Positions 39,457 through 49,946 are shown, counted from the first letter of the stretch. The stretch: 59,898 bases of DNA from Spirosoma validum (GCF_014699035.1 NZ_JACXAA010000024.1:1-59898); one strand, 5' to 3'. Notes: generated by a model from the sequence alone, not told the origin. Program-made: numbers and translations.

Positions 39457-42400
39457 TTATTCAGCCAGATTGAATTTCACCTGCACACCACCCGACGTAG
39501 TAGCCCGGCGGAACGAGTTCGAAACGAGCGGATCGTTGAACGTCCGATCAAAATAGAAGTTCAGATTTAACCGGCGGTTAACAATGTAGCTTACCTGCGG
39601 ACGTAACTGGAAGTTTACGTTCCCTGCCGTAATGATCTGTTCCGCATCCAGCTTTCGCTGAATTGCCCGCGTATCGCGCAGGGTCAGATTGCAGGAAAAG
39701 GTCAAGTCGTTTTTCAGGCGTTTATTACCTCCCCCAATTCCGAACGGAACGCGCATGTTCTGCTTGGTAAACCCGATGGAACCCGTTAGATCTTTATTGG
39801 TTAGCTCAGCCACTTGCGAGTTCGACAGACTTAAAGCAATGTCGCGGCTCTGGTTGTATTCCAGCCGGCCCGTAACCCGGCTTTTTGTCTGAAACTGAAC
39901 CCCAAACATGGGCGCAAATTTCTCCGACATCGTAATAGTGCTCATCGCAAAAACCGGTACAAACTGGCCCTGCTGATTGATGGACGTTGCCATCGGATAA
40001 CCCTGCACCGCTAAATTGACGTAGGCTGCCGTATAATCCAGATTTGAAATGAAGTTACCCACACTGTATGTGGACGAGTAGCTGTGATTGATGGTAAACG
40101 CACTAAACTTCTTCTGAACAAACCGCAAACCAGTTACGCCATTATACGTGATCTGCCAGTTCGGCAGCGGGAAATTATAGAACGGCGACAACTGCGCTTT
40201 CTCGATGGGCTGACCACTATAGGCAGCAAAGAAAGCCGGAATCAGGACATCCTGCGAGGTTCGATCATATCTACCAACTTTTTCAGGATTGGCAGCTGTT
40301 AGTTTGTTAACGAAGTACTCCCGGTACTCTTCAAATCGATCGAAAATAGGAGACGTATTATCGCCCCGTAAACCAATAAAGGCTGTGCGGAACGACCAGA
40401 ACGACATACTGAACTGTCCGTTACGTACCGGCGAGAACGTTTCGAACGCGCCCCCCTGCGAGCCGGGTCGGAAATATTCCTGATAGGCATCCGTACGGTC
40501 CAGACGCCAGTTGATCTGCATCCGAAAATCTTTAAAAGGCTCCAGGGTGGTATTGGCCGTAAATTTTTTCGTCAGGTTCTGCTGGAAGGCCGTATTCAAT
40601 ACCGTACTGGGCGTAATCCAGCCTTTAGCAGCCGCTTTGTAGATAATATCGTGGTCCTGATTACCCAATACAAAGCCAAGCCCTGGCGCATTCCCATTGC
40701 GGCTGTCTATACCAAAAAAGGTCGGCGTCGGCAGGAAACCCGGCAGAATCGTAGACTCCTGTACGGTGTACGAGAAATTGATTCCCCGAACCGTTAGCAA
40801 AGCCCGCGTAAAATTTTTGAGTACCGTGTTCTCACTCCGCACAATGTCTTCAATATCACCGGGGTTACGGGCGAAGTTTTTCCGGATTGGCGACGGTGTA
40901 TTGGCAAAGCGCAGGTAACGAATTTTGTTATACAGCCGAATCAGATCGACGCGCCCCGTAATCCCTCGTTCACGGTTGTTACGTAGTACATTCCCAAACG
41001 GCACCCCTAACGTATCGGCAACTCCGAATGAGTTAGCCTGAAACTGGTAGCCTACGCCATAGACAGCATCAGCGGCAATCCAGTCGAGCAATGGAATTTT
41101 GTCGAGCGGCAACCGATACGTAGCGCGAATGTCCTGCACGAAATTTTTCATCCGACCGAGTTGCTTGACACTGTTCCAGATGGAATCGCGTTTGGCCTGC
41201 GTATTGATGTCGCCCGCGGGTTCGTCGATGATCGCGTTTGCCTGTGCGTGATAGGTTAATACCAGATTGCGCGTCAGGTTCCAGGTTAGGTCGTAATAAC
41301 GATTGAAGAGGAAATACTTCTCAAACTGAGGCACGATCCCATTGGTCGTCAGATCCGACGAACGAAGCTGAGTTTTAATAAAACTCCGGTCCATATCAGC
41401 CCGAACCGATACTAGCGACGGCAGTAAGGTCAGGTTAAAATCTTTCAGCCAACGCAGATATGGCGCTTCAAACGACTGCACGTTTCGGAATGGCTCGAAC
41501 GGCTTCGGCTGACCCGCAAATGTATAAGCAATCCCCCCCTTCGTCTGTTGTTGAAGGTATTCCTGCGTCAGAATATTGGTGCGTTTCATGTCGTTGAAGG
41601 CATACGTAAACGCAAAATTTTCAATATCCCAGAAGTGCATCTTCGCGTTCGGGTTGGTCTTTACCTTCCGAACGTTCGAGAAATTATACCCCCGACGCGT
41701 GGTATTATCTTCAACCAACTGCCGATAGCTGTTCCGGTCCGCTTCCGATTTCGTCGACAGTGACGTTTCGAGCGGCATATCGGGATCGAGCGGATCGAAA
41801 TGGGGCGTTACGTTCCGATGATCTAAATTGATGTAGAATGGAATCCGAAGTCCCCAACTGGCTGGCATGAACTTGTCGAGCGCCAAAGCCGTCGATAGCC
41901 CATACTCCGACGTTGTTTCGAGGGCACGATCACCAATGCGTGTCTGTACACCCCCAAAACCAAAGGTTGTAATCCGGCCCGACGCCGTCAACGTACCAAT
42001 ATCGGCCAATTTCATGTTGACCGATCCCACGGCAGCCGTACCCGCATGCTGGTCATACCCGTTTGCCCGCAGTTCATCGACCCAGATCGTAAATGTTTCC
42101 GGTCGCTGACCATCGCCGTCCATCTTCGGATTACGCATCCCAATCATGATCGACTGTACTGAACTCAAATCCGGGTTACCGACTATCGTCAGCCGATAAG
42201 GAAAGTCCATTGTCGGCTCCCGAACATAAGGTAACGAGTACTGACGTCCCACATCCCTGTTCCGATCTGCTTTGAGGCTAATTAAATCTGCAAAGGCAAT
42301 ATCCAGATCATTAGCCGCAGGCCAAACCGTTTCGGGTAGTTGATTGCCGGGGGGTGTAGCTGTGAGTTTTGGAACTTCAATCTCATAGTAGTTGTCCGTG

Positions 42401-45400
42401 TAATCGGTGCCAAGACGCACAAAGGCGGATACTCTACCGCTTTCGTTCCGGTCATTGTGCATGTGGATGAACATCTTGAGCCGCTCCCGGAATAGCAAAT
42501 TAAAATTAGTATTTCGGAAGGCTCCCCGAGAATCACCATCGCGCAGGTTCGTTACGCTCATGCGCATGGATTGCTCGTTCAGTTCCACCGTACTTACCTG
42601 CGTATAATCGCGGTCACGTACGTAGTCCCTTGGTACCGAGTAAACATACTTGTCACCCCCCTGAGCGGAAATCTGCGCACCGCTGTTTTCCTCAATGTTG
42701 ACTGTCGAGACAGTGAAGTTGGCATCATACGGTTCGGGCACTTCCTGTAACCCGCGCTGGGTCAGATCGCCGGTGTATTTGCGGTATTGGTTGGCTTCCA
42801 TCTGCAACTGCGCAAATCGCAGGACAACCGGCTGATCAAAATCAGTCAGGTACATGCGCATGAAGCGAATGGATTTAAATCCATTGATACTCCCGACTTT
42901 ACGTAGTGGCTCCCGAACCGGAATCCGGAATTGATACCACGTAACGCCACCCGTTATACCATCTGAGGGTACGGTTACTTTATCAACAATATAACCCTGG
43001 CCAACTTCCAGCCTATTCGGGCGCAGGTCCAGTTCATACTCATAATACGCTTCGTTATCGTTGACGGTATTGTCAATGTTCAAATCTTCAATGTCCGGTA
43101 GCGTTGACGAAGCGGGAGTCAGAAATTGGTTTGTACTGGTATTTTCGGGCGAGTTGTTTTCCATGCCCATATACTGCTTGTACCGCGCCACTACGTATCG
43201 CTGCTGATCAGCTTCTTCGCCGAGATAGAATTTAAAGTCGTCGTTAGAAGGGTCCTGCCGAATTTGGTTCAACACAGTCGGGTTTGTCACCCGGTTCTGA
43301 ATGGTATTCAGATAGGATTGAAATTTGGTTGCTTCTGCATCATTTCTCAATCCATCGAGCCCAACGTCCTGCTGATCACGGCCGCCACTCTGAAACGCGT
43401 TTGTAACAAATTGCTGTAGCGGAGCACGGCCCCAGGCTGTCGATTCAGTTCCCTGCTGGCGTCCGTTTGCGCTCGAGACTGTGTCACCATTAGCCGGAAA
43501 GCCGTTCTCAAACTCGTAACGACTGTCTTTAATTACATCCTCAGAAATATCGCCGAGGTTAAAAACCAGTTTACCGCCCGTTGTATTGTTTGTATGCTGA
43601 CTGGGATCAGCACCTGCCCGAATTTTTCCGGATTCGCCCGCTACAAACGGGTCCATCAGCCAGAAGGTTATGTTTTCGATGTTGGCATTGTCGAAATCAT
43701 TATCGGAAGCGATTGCCCGCGTCACAGACCCGAAATTACCTTTCGGATTTGGCAACAAACCCGCTGCCGTTAGATTCGGATTGTAGTTGTACATGCCCCG
43801 TTCGCTGGGGAAATAGGCAACGTCCAGAATAGTTTCGGGTAACTGCACGGGCCGCACTGACCGTCCGGGGAACAGATCGGTCGGCAGAAAATAGCGTTCG
43901 TATACGTGCCGTTTTGCATCGTCCGGATCAACATTTGATACGCTACCCAGCGCACCGCCGACTGAGTATAGACTAGGGTCGACCGAGTAAACGGAAATCT
44001 GCGCCCGGTTATAGGCGTACGGTAACGGGTCGGCAAACGTACCCTGGGGAAATTGCTGGGGTGTCGCGCCCAAACGCCAGCGTATTGGTTGCCGGGTCAG
44101 GTCGAAAATGGTACGGGCCGCTTCAAAATCATCCAGGTAACTTTCGTTTCTGGCGCGTGGATTCGTTCCTGGAAATAATTGAGCTACCTCACCATTGAAC
44201 TGAACCGTCGACATTTCCTTGGTCTGCACCATGGGTAAGGCATCTAACAGGCGCGTCAGACCGGGAGCGTCTTTTCGGACAGTCGCGTTCAGCCCCAGAA
44301 TCGTGTTATTAACCGGCTCGTTACCAATCGCCACACGGGTCAGGAAACCAGCAGGGGTTTCTTTCATGTGCATGGCTGTTAATCCGATGCTTATGTCGCG
44401 GTTAATGGCGTAATCCAGCCGGGTACCAATGAGTGTACGGATCTGATTCTGAAACAGATCAGGCTGTTCATAACTAATGCGAATCTCGCGACCGGAATTC
44501 GTTACGCTCTCGTTAATGATTCGTAGACGACCTACTGACGCATCGAGCACATAATCCTGACCAGCTACCAGAGGAACTCCACCGGCGGTTACCGTAACCG
44601 ACTGTTCGTTCACGCCAAATGGTAGTGTCACCTCCGCGCCGTTGCCCGACTGAAACGACCCCCGCAGGAAGAATTTATTCTTATCCGCAATCTGCTGAGC
44701 ATCGGCCAGCGTGGTACGATACAATTGATTAAAGACGTATTTCGATTTATACGTATCTTCATCGGCGTCGAATTGTCTTTCCAGATAGGATCCGAAAGGC
44801 TCCAGCACTGGGAAGATGATTTTTCCGTAGCGGCTATCGATGGTGATATTCTCAACATAGTCAAAGTTACCATCAGGCTGAGCGTCTAACTGCTGGTTCA
44901 GCCGGTCCATGCCGAAGAGTTGCACCAACGGTCGGTTTTGCGTTCTCCGTCCTTCCTGAAGGTTCGGGTTATCGATCCCCGTTACGTCATCTTTATAAAC
45001 GATACGTAGCTGAAAGCCTTGCCGAGTAATCTGCGCCGTATTGAGCGAATAGATGTTTTTCATCATCAGATTCCACATCGGCAACTGGAGGTTATTCCGC
45101 AATGTAGCTGACTTCAACAGCTTCAATACCAGCACCTCATCATCTTTGCGCGATTGATAATCTTCAGTCAATTCGCCCACTTTATAGCGTCGGCCTTGAT
45201 ACGTATATTCGTAGGCAACGGCCAGAATTTCGTCGTTCCGCAGGGGCGTGACCAACGAGATATACCCCAGTTCGGGCTGAAGTTTGTATTCACGGTCGGT
45301 AAGACGTTTGGCACCACGTAGCAGATCGTAATCCGTGCCTTTGGCTAACCCGAACGTACCCGTCAATACGTCGTTGGTCTGGTTTACCTGCCGGAATGGA

Positions 45401-47055
45401 TTACTGGCGTTGGACGTCAGTTTGCTGTAAAGTCCGTTAGCCTCATTTGCCGTTGGTGTCCGGTTGTTACGCGAAAAAGGCGGCAGGTTCGGATTCGTTT
45501 GAGCGTACGGATTGCCTTCCCCTAAATCCTGAAAGCCCGCGATGTTCCGTAGCGTTTCCGTCGTATTGGTCCGGTTCGTTACGTACACTTCAATACGCGT
45601 TACGTTCACACCCGAGGTCACCTGTGGCAGTGTTTTCAGCGAGGCTTCATAATTGGACCGAAAGAATTGGGACAGGAAGAAGTGGCGGTTCTCATCGTAC
45701 TGGTCAGCCCGGATTTCAAACGGACGATTCGACGTTCCTCCACGTAGCACAATCTCATTTTTACGTGACCGTTGCTGCGACGCGACCAACGTAGCATTCA
45801 GTTTACCAAAACGTAGCTGGGTTTTGATCCCGAAAAGATTTTGCACCCCCGGAATCAACTGACTGTTAACAGCCCAGTTAATATTTCCCACTTCGAGCCC
45901 CTGCAAAATACTTTCGTTCTGGGGCGTAAAACCGGGTAATGTTGTGCCATTTGCACCAGGAACTCCGGGCAAATTTGGCGTACTTGGTAAATTAGGTAGG
46001 CTGGGCAACCCCTGGCCAGAACCAAGGGCGGGTAGATTACCACCCGGCTTATAATTGAGCTTTAATGCATTCTCAAAATTAAAACTGGCTTTCGTATCGA
46101 AGTTGGCCAGAACGCCTAATTTCTCTCCGATTTTACCATTGAAGTTAATGCTGATCTGCTCATTGAACAGGAAATTCCCGTTCCGGCGCTGACGTACCGG
46201 CAGAACCGGGTTGTCGATAAACTGATAGAGATACCCGAAATCAAGGGTAACGAAGCCATTCGGCTTAAAATCAACCTGACTGCCACCAAAAAGCCGGTCG
46301 ATAATTGGCGGCAGTTCGAGCTTAGGAATCAAGCCGCGCCCACTCAGCGCACTCTGTCCATCGCGCCTTGCACTGTATTCACGCCAGAGACTTTGCTCAA
46401 CGCGCTGGTTCTGAATCTGGTTATAGGTCGAGTAGGGAATTGTTTCGGCCGGACGATACGGTAACCCATACTGCGAGGGTGGTAATGTTGATGCAGGAGC
46501 TAGTTGCCCAGGGGGACTCGTACCCGAAGCGGCCGTTCCAGATACCGCAGGTGCTGTTCCGGCAACGGCACTAGTTGACTGTGGCAAGGGGACGCCTACA
46601 CCAACCCGCTCGGTGATGCCAATATTCCCGCCGGGCGTAAGACTGAAATCGGTTGAAAGTCCCCTCGGATCACGAAGGATAAATGGGGACTTCGATGGGC
46701 GCTCCGAAAAGCGCGTTGCCCGGCGATCGGGCCAGTTGACCGTTGGCCGACGATTGGCGCTACGTAGTGCCCGGATGCTGTCGGTGCGATTTTGAAGAGC
46801 CTGTTTGGCTGAATCAGCACGCATGGTCGCCCGACGGCGAGCGTTGGCCCGGGCCGAGTCAGCAGCAGCTTGTTGTTGTCGTCTCGTCGGTCGGGTCGGA
46901 GCGGGCGTCGGTTGGTCCTGCCCAAAACTCATACCTAACCCTAGCAGCAGCCAGCACCCCAACACTTGCCACCCGTTCGAAATAAACAGGAGTCGGCTGA
47001 TGGCGGGAAGGATAGGGTTATTAACTGTATTGTGAACAAAGTAGGGGTTCACCAT
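39457..47055 (-). CDS. sprA: SprA, gliding motility and type IX secretion translocon protein
   Basis: 2532 aa from the ATG at 47053-47055; an in-frame TTG upstream is less likely. A signal peptide covers about 10-45 (hydrophobic Leu/Trp segment ending Ser-Phe-Gly-Gln). A Pro/Gln/Arg-rich region and a Leu-Pro-rich repeat stretch (about 320-350) precede the very long beta-barrel part. SprA is the 36-strand outer-membrane channel of the type IX secretion system and is about 2400 aa in Flavobacterium johnsoniae. The C-terminus ends in an aromatic-rich beta-strand, as expected of a barrel protein. It lies between a GT2 gene and an aldo/keto reductase. Confidence 0.96.
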   Translation of the reverse strand: MVNPYFVHNTVNNPILPAISRLLFISNGWQVLGCWLLLGLGMSFGQDQPTPAPTRPTRRQQQAAADSARANARRRATMRADSAKQALQNRTDSIRALRSANRRPTVNWPDRRATRFSERPSKSPFILRDPRGLSTDFSLTPGGNIGITERVGVGVPLPQSTSAVAGTAPAVSGTAASGTSPPGQLAPASTLPPSQYGLPYRPAETIPYSTYNQIQNQRVEQSLWREYSARRDGQSALSGRGLIPKLELPPIIDRLFGGSQVDFKPNGFVTLDFGYLYQFIDNPVLPVRQRRNGNFLFNEQISINFNGKIGEKLGVLANFDTKASFNFENALKLNYKPGGNLPALGSGQGLPSLPNLPSTPNLPGVPGANGTTLPGFTPQNESILQGLEVGNINWAVNSQLIPGVQNLFGIKTQLRFGKLNATLVASQQRSRKNEIVLRGGTSNRPFEIRADQYDENRHFFLSQFFRSNYEASLKTLPQVTSGVNVTRIEVYVTNRTNTTETLRNIAGFQDLGEGNPYAQTNPNLPPFSRNNRTPTANEANGLYSKLTSNASNPFRQVNQTNDVLTGTFGLAKGTDYDLLRGAKRLTDREYKLQPELGYISLVTPLRNDEILAVAYEYTYQGRRYKVGELTEDYQSRKDDEVLVLKLLKSATLRNNLQLPMWNLMMKNIYSLNTAQITRQGFQLRIVYKDDVTGIDNPNLQEGRRTQNRPLVQLFGMDRLNQQLDAQPDGNFDYVENITIDSRYGKIIFPVLEPFGSYLERQFDADEDTYKSKYVFNQLYRTTLADAQQIADKNKFFLRGSFQSGNGAEVTLPFGVNEQSVTVTAGGVPLVAGQDYVLDASVGRLRIINESVTNSGREIRISYEQPDLFQNQIRTLIGTRLDYAINRDISIGLTAMHMKETPAGFLTRVAIGNEPVNNTILGLNATVRKDAPGLTRLLDALPMVQTKEMSTVQFNGEVAQLFPGTNPRARNESYLDDFEAARTIFDLTRQPIRWRLGATPQQFPQGTFADPLPYAYNRAQISVYSVDPSLYSVGGALGSVSNVDPDDAKRHVYERYFLPTDLFPGRSVRPVQLPETILDVAYFPSERGMYNYNPNLTAAGLLPNPKGNFGSVTRAIASDNDFDNANIENITFWLMDPFVAGESGKIRAGADPSQHTNNTTGGKLVFNLGDISEDVIKDSRYEFENGFPANGDTVSSANGRQQGTESTAWGRAPLQQFVTNAFQSGGRDQQDVGLDGLRNDAEATKFQSYLNTIQNRVTNPTVLNQIRQDPSNDDFKFYLGEEADQQRYVVARYKQYMGMENNSPENTSTNQFLTPASSTLPDIEDLNIDNTVNDNEAYYEYELDLRPNRLEVGQGYIVDKVTVPSDGITGGVTWYQFRIPVREPLRKVGSINGFKSIRFMRMYLTDFDQPVVLRFAQLQMEANQYRKYTGDLTQRGLQEVPEPYDANFTVSTVNIEENSGAQISAQGGDKYVYSVPRDYVRDRDYTQVSTVELNEQSMRMSVTNLRDGDSRGAFRNTNFNLLFRERLKMFIHMHNDRNESGRVSAFVRLGTDYTDNYYEIEVPKLTATPPGNQLPETVWPAANDLDIAFADLISLKADRNRDVGRQYSLPYVREPTMDFPYRLTIVGNPDLSSVQSIMIGMRNPKMDGDGQRPETFTIWVDELRANGYDQHAGTAAVGSVNMKLADIGTLTASGRITTFGFGGVQTRIGDRALETTSEYGLSTALALDKFMPASWGLRIPFYINLDHRNVTPHFDPLDPDMPLETSLSTKSEADRNSYRQLVEDNTTRRGYNFSNVRKVKTNPNAKMHFWDIENFAFTYAFNDMKRTNILTQEYLQQQTKGGIAYTFAGQPKPFEPFRNVQSFEAPYLRWLKDFNLTLLPSLVSVRADMDRSFIKTQLRSSDLTTNGIVPQFEKYFLFNRYYDLTWNLTRNLVLTYHAQANAIIDEPAGDINTQAKRDSIWNSVKQLGRMKNFVQDIRATYRLPLDKIPLLDWIAADAVYGVGYQFQANSFGVADTLGVPFGNVLRNNRERGITGRVDLIRLYNKIRYLRFANTPSPIRKNFARNPGDIEDIVRSENTVLKNFTRALLTVRGINFSYTVQESTILPGFLPTPTFFGIDSRNGNAPGLGFVLGNQDHDIIYKAAAKGWITPSTVLNTAFQQNLTKKFTANTTLEPFKDFRMQINWRLDRTDAYQEYFRPGSQGGAFETFSPVRNGQFSMSFWSFRTAFIGLRGDNTSPIFDRFEEYREYFVNKLTAANPEKVGRYDRTSQDVLIPAFFAAYSGQPIEKAQLSPFYNFPLPNWQITYNGVTGLRFVQKKFSAFTINHSYSSTYSVGNFISNLDYTAAYVNLAVQGYPMATSINQQGQFVPVFAMSTITMSEKFAPMFGVQFQTKSRVTGRLEYNQSRDIALSLSNSQVAELTNKDLTGSIGFTKQNMRVPFGIGGGNKRLKNDLTFSCNLTLRDTRAIQRKLDAEQIITAGNVNFQLRPQVSYIVNRRLNLNFYFDRTFNDPLVSNSFRRATTSGGVQVKFNLAE

Positions 47056-47111
47056 TGAGGGTACTTTCAGGTTCAGTATTTGGTAGCGTACGGTGTATTC
47101 TTCTATCAAAC

Positions 47112-47125
47112 GGCCGAAATCGGCC
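47112..47125. repeat. 14-bp palindrome upstream of sprA
   Basis: GGCCGA and TCGGCC separated by two A. The position about 60 bases upstream of the sprA ATG would suit an operator, but a single occurrence is weak evidence. Confidence 0.4.
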
Positions 47126-47282
47126 TAATCGTCTAATAAGAGGATAGATTTTTTAAACGGTAGTCTCTGTTTTACTTTATTATTTTTTGGCTAAAATGAA
47201 TCGTAAAAGTACGAATTAAGTATATGTTCTGCCAATACTATTATCAACCGTAGTGTATTTTCTATAACTGTCTGCACAGAAT

Positions 47283-47330
47283 CAGGGCTTTCACGTAGCT
47301 ATCGTGATACGACGCTACGTAAAAGCCCTG
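47283..47330. repeat. 17-bp inverted repeat downstream of GT2 gene
   Basis: CAGGGCTTTCACGTAGC (47283-47299) pairs with 47314-47330 with one mismatch, around a 14-base loop that itself contains TCGT/ACGA. There is no T-tract. It begins 39 bases beyond the GT2 stop and may be a terminator or a dispersed palindrome. Confidence 0.75.
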
Positions 47331-47368
47331 ACGTGATTTATGCGAACAAATTAGTTAAGATTCTCCCG

Positions 47369-48859
47369 TCAGATACGTACCGCTGCCGACCGGGGTCCGG
47401 ATTGAAGAACCGAATAAAAGAAGACCATGCCAAAGCCAACCATGAGCATGATGTGGAGAAAAAACATGCGAAAATCCTGAATATAAACGGCTAACGCTAG
47501 TCCTCCCAGGAAATAAATGGACAAAAGCCCTTCTACAAGAGTTAGCCAATTTATCCGCCGACTGACATATTTGTTAGCATCCCACCGATCGGCCGCCGTT
47601 TTAACGTTGAATTTCGGCGTCCTGATGAATGGTGTCTTCCGACCCAGATAGCCCTCAATCACCGCAATTGTATTGTGCAGCGACAACCCCATCATCAGCG
47701 AGGAATACATTGGGAAATACCAAACCAGCTTGGCTTTTGTGGTTGGCTTCAGAAACCACAGGGGAATCCCATAAAAGGTAATGAGAATCAGTAGATTAAA
47801 TTGAAATAGGTTAATGACAAAAAAGACCCACTCCCACTCGGGATGATGGCTGCGAATGTAAATCAGTGGTACGCTCATGATTCCCAGAATCAAAACCAGG
47901 ATAAACGTAGCGCTGCTGAAGAGGTGAAAAAAGGCGTGTAGTTTCATGGTAAACGAGATACCCGGCGTTCGAAGCACCTTGCCGAATAATTTACGTGCAC
48001 ATTCGGCCGCCCCTTTCATCCACCGATACTGCTGCGATTTCAGCGCGTTCATGGCTACAGGTAGCTCAGCGGGCGAGCCGATGTCCTCCCGATAAACGAA
48101 TTTCCAGCCCCGCAGCTGAGCCCGATAGCTTAAATCTAAATCCTCCGTTAACGTATCGCTTTGCCAGCCGCCTGCGTCGGCAATTGCCGATTTCCGCCAA
48201 ACGCCCCCCGTTCCGTTAAAATTGGCCAGGAATCCGGCGGCATGACGTCCACTCTGTTCAATAGTAAAATGCGCGTTCAGGCCAAACGCCTGTAACTGAG
48301 TCATCAGCGAAAACTCTTCGTTGAGGTGTTCCCAGCGCGTTTGTACAATACCCACTTTCGGATCAGCAAAATGCGGGATGGTTTTGAGAAGAAACTCCGG
48401 ATCAGGCACAAAGTCAGCGTCGAAGATGGCAATGAACTCGCCTTTCGCAATCGTTAGTCCATACGCCAGCGCCCCTGCCTTGAAGCCCTTTCGCTCAGGT
48501 CGGCGAATGTGTTCGATGTCAATACCCTGCTGTTTGTAGTCAGCTACTTTCCGGGCTATTAGCTCGACCGTTTCATCCGTCGAGTCATCCAGGAGTTGAA
48601 TTTCGAGTTTGTCCTGGGGATATTGCAACTGCACAACTGCGTCGATAAGCCGTTCTACTACGTATAGTTCGTTGTAAACGGGTAATTGTACTGTTACGTA
48701 AGGAAGTTTATCAGGCTGAATCGTTTCCGTTGCCAGAGCGGCCATCCGGCGTTTTCGCTCAGAACGTATGTAAATAATGATGAGGCTTAACTGACCGCAG
48801 TTGTAAAAAAACAACAGCATCAACGCCAGTCCGTATAAAAACAGGACTAGAATTTCCAT
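47369..48859 (-). CDS. Family 2 glycosyltransferase, cellulose-synthase-like
   Basis: 496 aa membrane protein. One N-terminal helix is followed by the GT-A domain with Asp91-Asp92-Ser, Asp147-Ala-Asp149, Thr-Glu-Asp at 238-240, and Gln276-Gln-Tyr-Arg-Trp280, the signature of processive beta-glycosyltransferases. Four or more C-terminal helices form the export channel. The product could be cellulose-like or another beta-glucan or a glycolipid. No BcsB-like partner gene is adjacent. Confidence 0.93.
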   Translation of the reverse strand: MEILVLFLYGLALMLLFFYNCGQLSLIIIYIRSERKRRMAALATETIQPDKLPYVTVQLPVYNELYVVERLIDAVVQLQYPQDKLEIQLLDDSTDETVELIARKVADYKQQGIDIEHIRRPERKGFKAGALAYGLTIAKGEFIAIFDADFVPDPEFLLKTIPHFADPKVGIVQTRWEHLNEEFSLMTQLQAFGLNAHFTIEQSGRHAAGFLANFNGTGGVWRKSAIADAGGWQSDTLTEDLDLSYRAQLRGWKFVYREDIGSPAELPVAMNALKSQQYRWMKGAAECARKLFGKVLRTPGISFTMKLHAFFHLFSSATFILVLILGIMSVPLIYIRSHHPEWEWVFFVINLFQFNLLILITFYGIPLWFLKPTTKAKLVWYFPMYSSLMMGLSLHNTIAVIEGYLGRKTPFIRTPKFNVKTAADRWDANKYVSRRINWLTLVEGLLSIYFLGGLALAVYIQDFRMFFLHIMLMVGFGMVFFYSVLQSGPRSAAVRI

Positions 48860-49050
48860 ATAGATGAAGAATAGTGTTTTATAACGTTACGTATGGCCAG
48901 GTTGGCCGACTAACCAACGTAACTGACTGCTTAAGCAAATAGTTAAGCGGATTATGATCTAATTGATGGATAGAGTAGCAAATCGTAACCCATTATTAAG
49001 TAATCGTGAGGCTATGGTTCACATTCCGCCAAAATAGCCTATACTTGATC

Positions 49051-49851
49051 ATGGAAATTTCATTTATCGGCGCCGGAAACCTTGCCTGGCATCTCGCGCC
49101 AGCCCTTGAAAATGCTGGTCACCACATCAATGAAATCTATAGCCGTCAGCTCCAGCACGCCCGCCAGCTAGTGAGCAATTTGTATGACGCCCGTACTCAT
49201 TCGGAACTGAACTTTGCCGAGAGTCCATCTACGCTGTTTGTGCTGGCGGTTCCCGATGATGCGCTCGAAAGTGTTTGTTCGCGGTTGGTCCTGCCTGAAA
49301 ATGCAATTGTTGTGCATACGTCAGGGAGTAAAAGTCTTGATTCGCTGGACCAGTGGATGGCTATTTACAGCGACGTACCCGTCCAGACTGGCGTATTTTA
49401 TGCCCTTCAGACCTTCTCACAGGGGCAACCGTTTATGGATTTTGACGAGATTCCACTTTGCATCGAATCGGCCGACAAGCCTACTGAAGATGCGCTGGTT
49501 CAGCTTGGGCAGGATATCAGCAACATCGTTTACCTCATTACGTCTGAGGAACGCCGGTCACTGCACGTAGCAGCTGTGTTTGCCTGCAATTTTACGAATC
49601 ATCTATTAGCTCTCGCTTATGATCTAATTGCCCAGCAGGATTTAGAATTCGATCTGCTCAGACCACTCATCACCGAAACCTTTCGCAAGGGATTATCGGC
49701 CAGTAATCCGGCTGACGTGCAAACTGGACCTGCCCGCCGGGGTGATCTAACGACGATCAGCGATCATCTGGCCTTGTTAACCAATCAACCAAAACTAGCT
49801 GAAATTTACCAGATTATGACGACCAGCATTCAACAACATCCTAAACAGTAG
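49051..49851 (+). CDS. Rossmann-fold DUF2520 protein
   Basis: 266 aa. The N-terminal Ile-Gly-Ala-Gly-Asn-Leu-Ala dinucleotide-binding loop and the C-terminal DUF2520 part (Arg-Arg-Ser-Leu-His-Val-Ala-Ala-Val-Phe-Ala-Cys-Asn-Phe) place it in the PF10727/PF10728 family of putative NADP-dependent reductases related to pyrroline-5-carboxylate reductase. The substrate is not known. The ATG at 49051 is preferred because the upstream in-frame ATG would add 15 residues before the nucleotide-binding strand. Confidence 0.88.
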   Translation: MEISFIGAGNLAWHLAPALENAGHHINEIYSRQLQHARQLVSNLYDARTHSELNFAESPSTLFVLAVPDDALESVCSRLVLPENAIVVHTSGSKSLDSLDQWMAIYSDVPVQTGVFYALQTFSQGQPFMDFDEIPLCIESADKPTEDALVQLGQDISNIVYLITSEERRSLHVAAVFACNFTNHLLALAYDLIAQQDLEFDLLRPLITETFRKGLSASNPADVQTGPARRGDLTTISDHLALLTNQPKLAEIYQIMTTSIQQHPKQ

Positions 49852-49946
49852 CTACTTTGTTTACTAAAACGCTTGTAAACCTTTATATATCGAAATTTCA
49901 ATCGTTTAAAGCTACTAAAACTATAGAATCAATCATTTAGTTGACC

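Larger units (their letters stand above)
47056..47368. other. Intergenic region upstream of sprA
   Basis: 313 AT-rich bases between the GT2 gene and sprA on the same strand. It contains a perfect palindrome GGCCGAAATCGGCC at 47112-47125 and a 17-bp imperfect inverted repeat at 47283-47330. No exact TAnnTTTG element was seen. Confidence 0.6.

Noticed and set aside
47056..47109. TTG start for sprA
   Set aside because: A nearby ATG gives a better-placed signal peptide, and the extension has no recognisable features.
48886..48923. GTTACG/CGTAAC dyad with inner GTTGG/CCAAC between the GT2 and DUF2520 genes
   Set aside because: The arms are short and interrupted; chance is likely and no promoter element anchors it.
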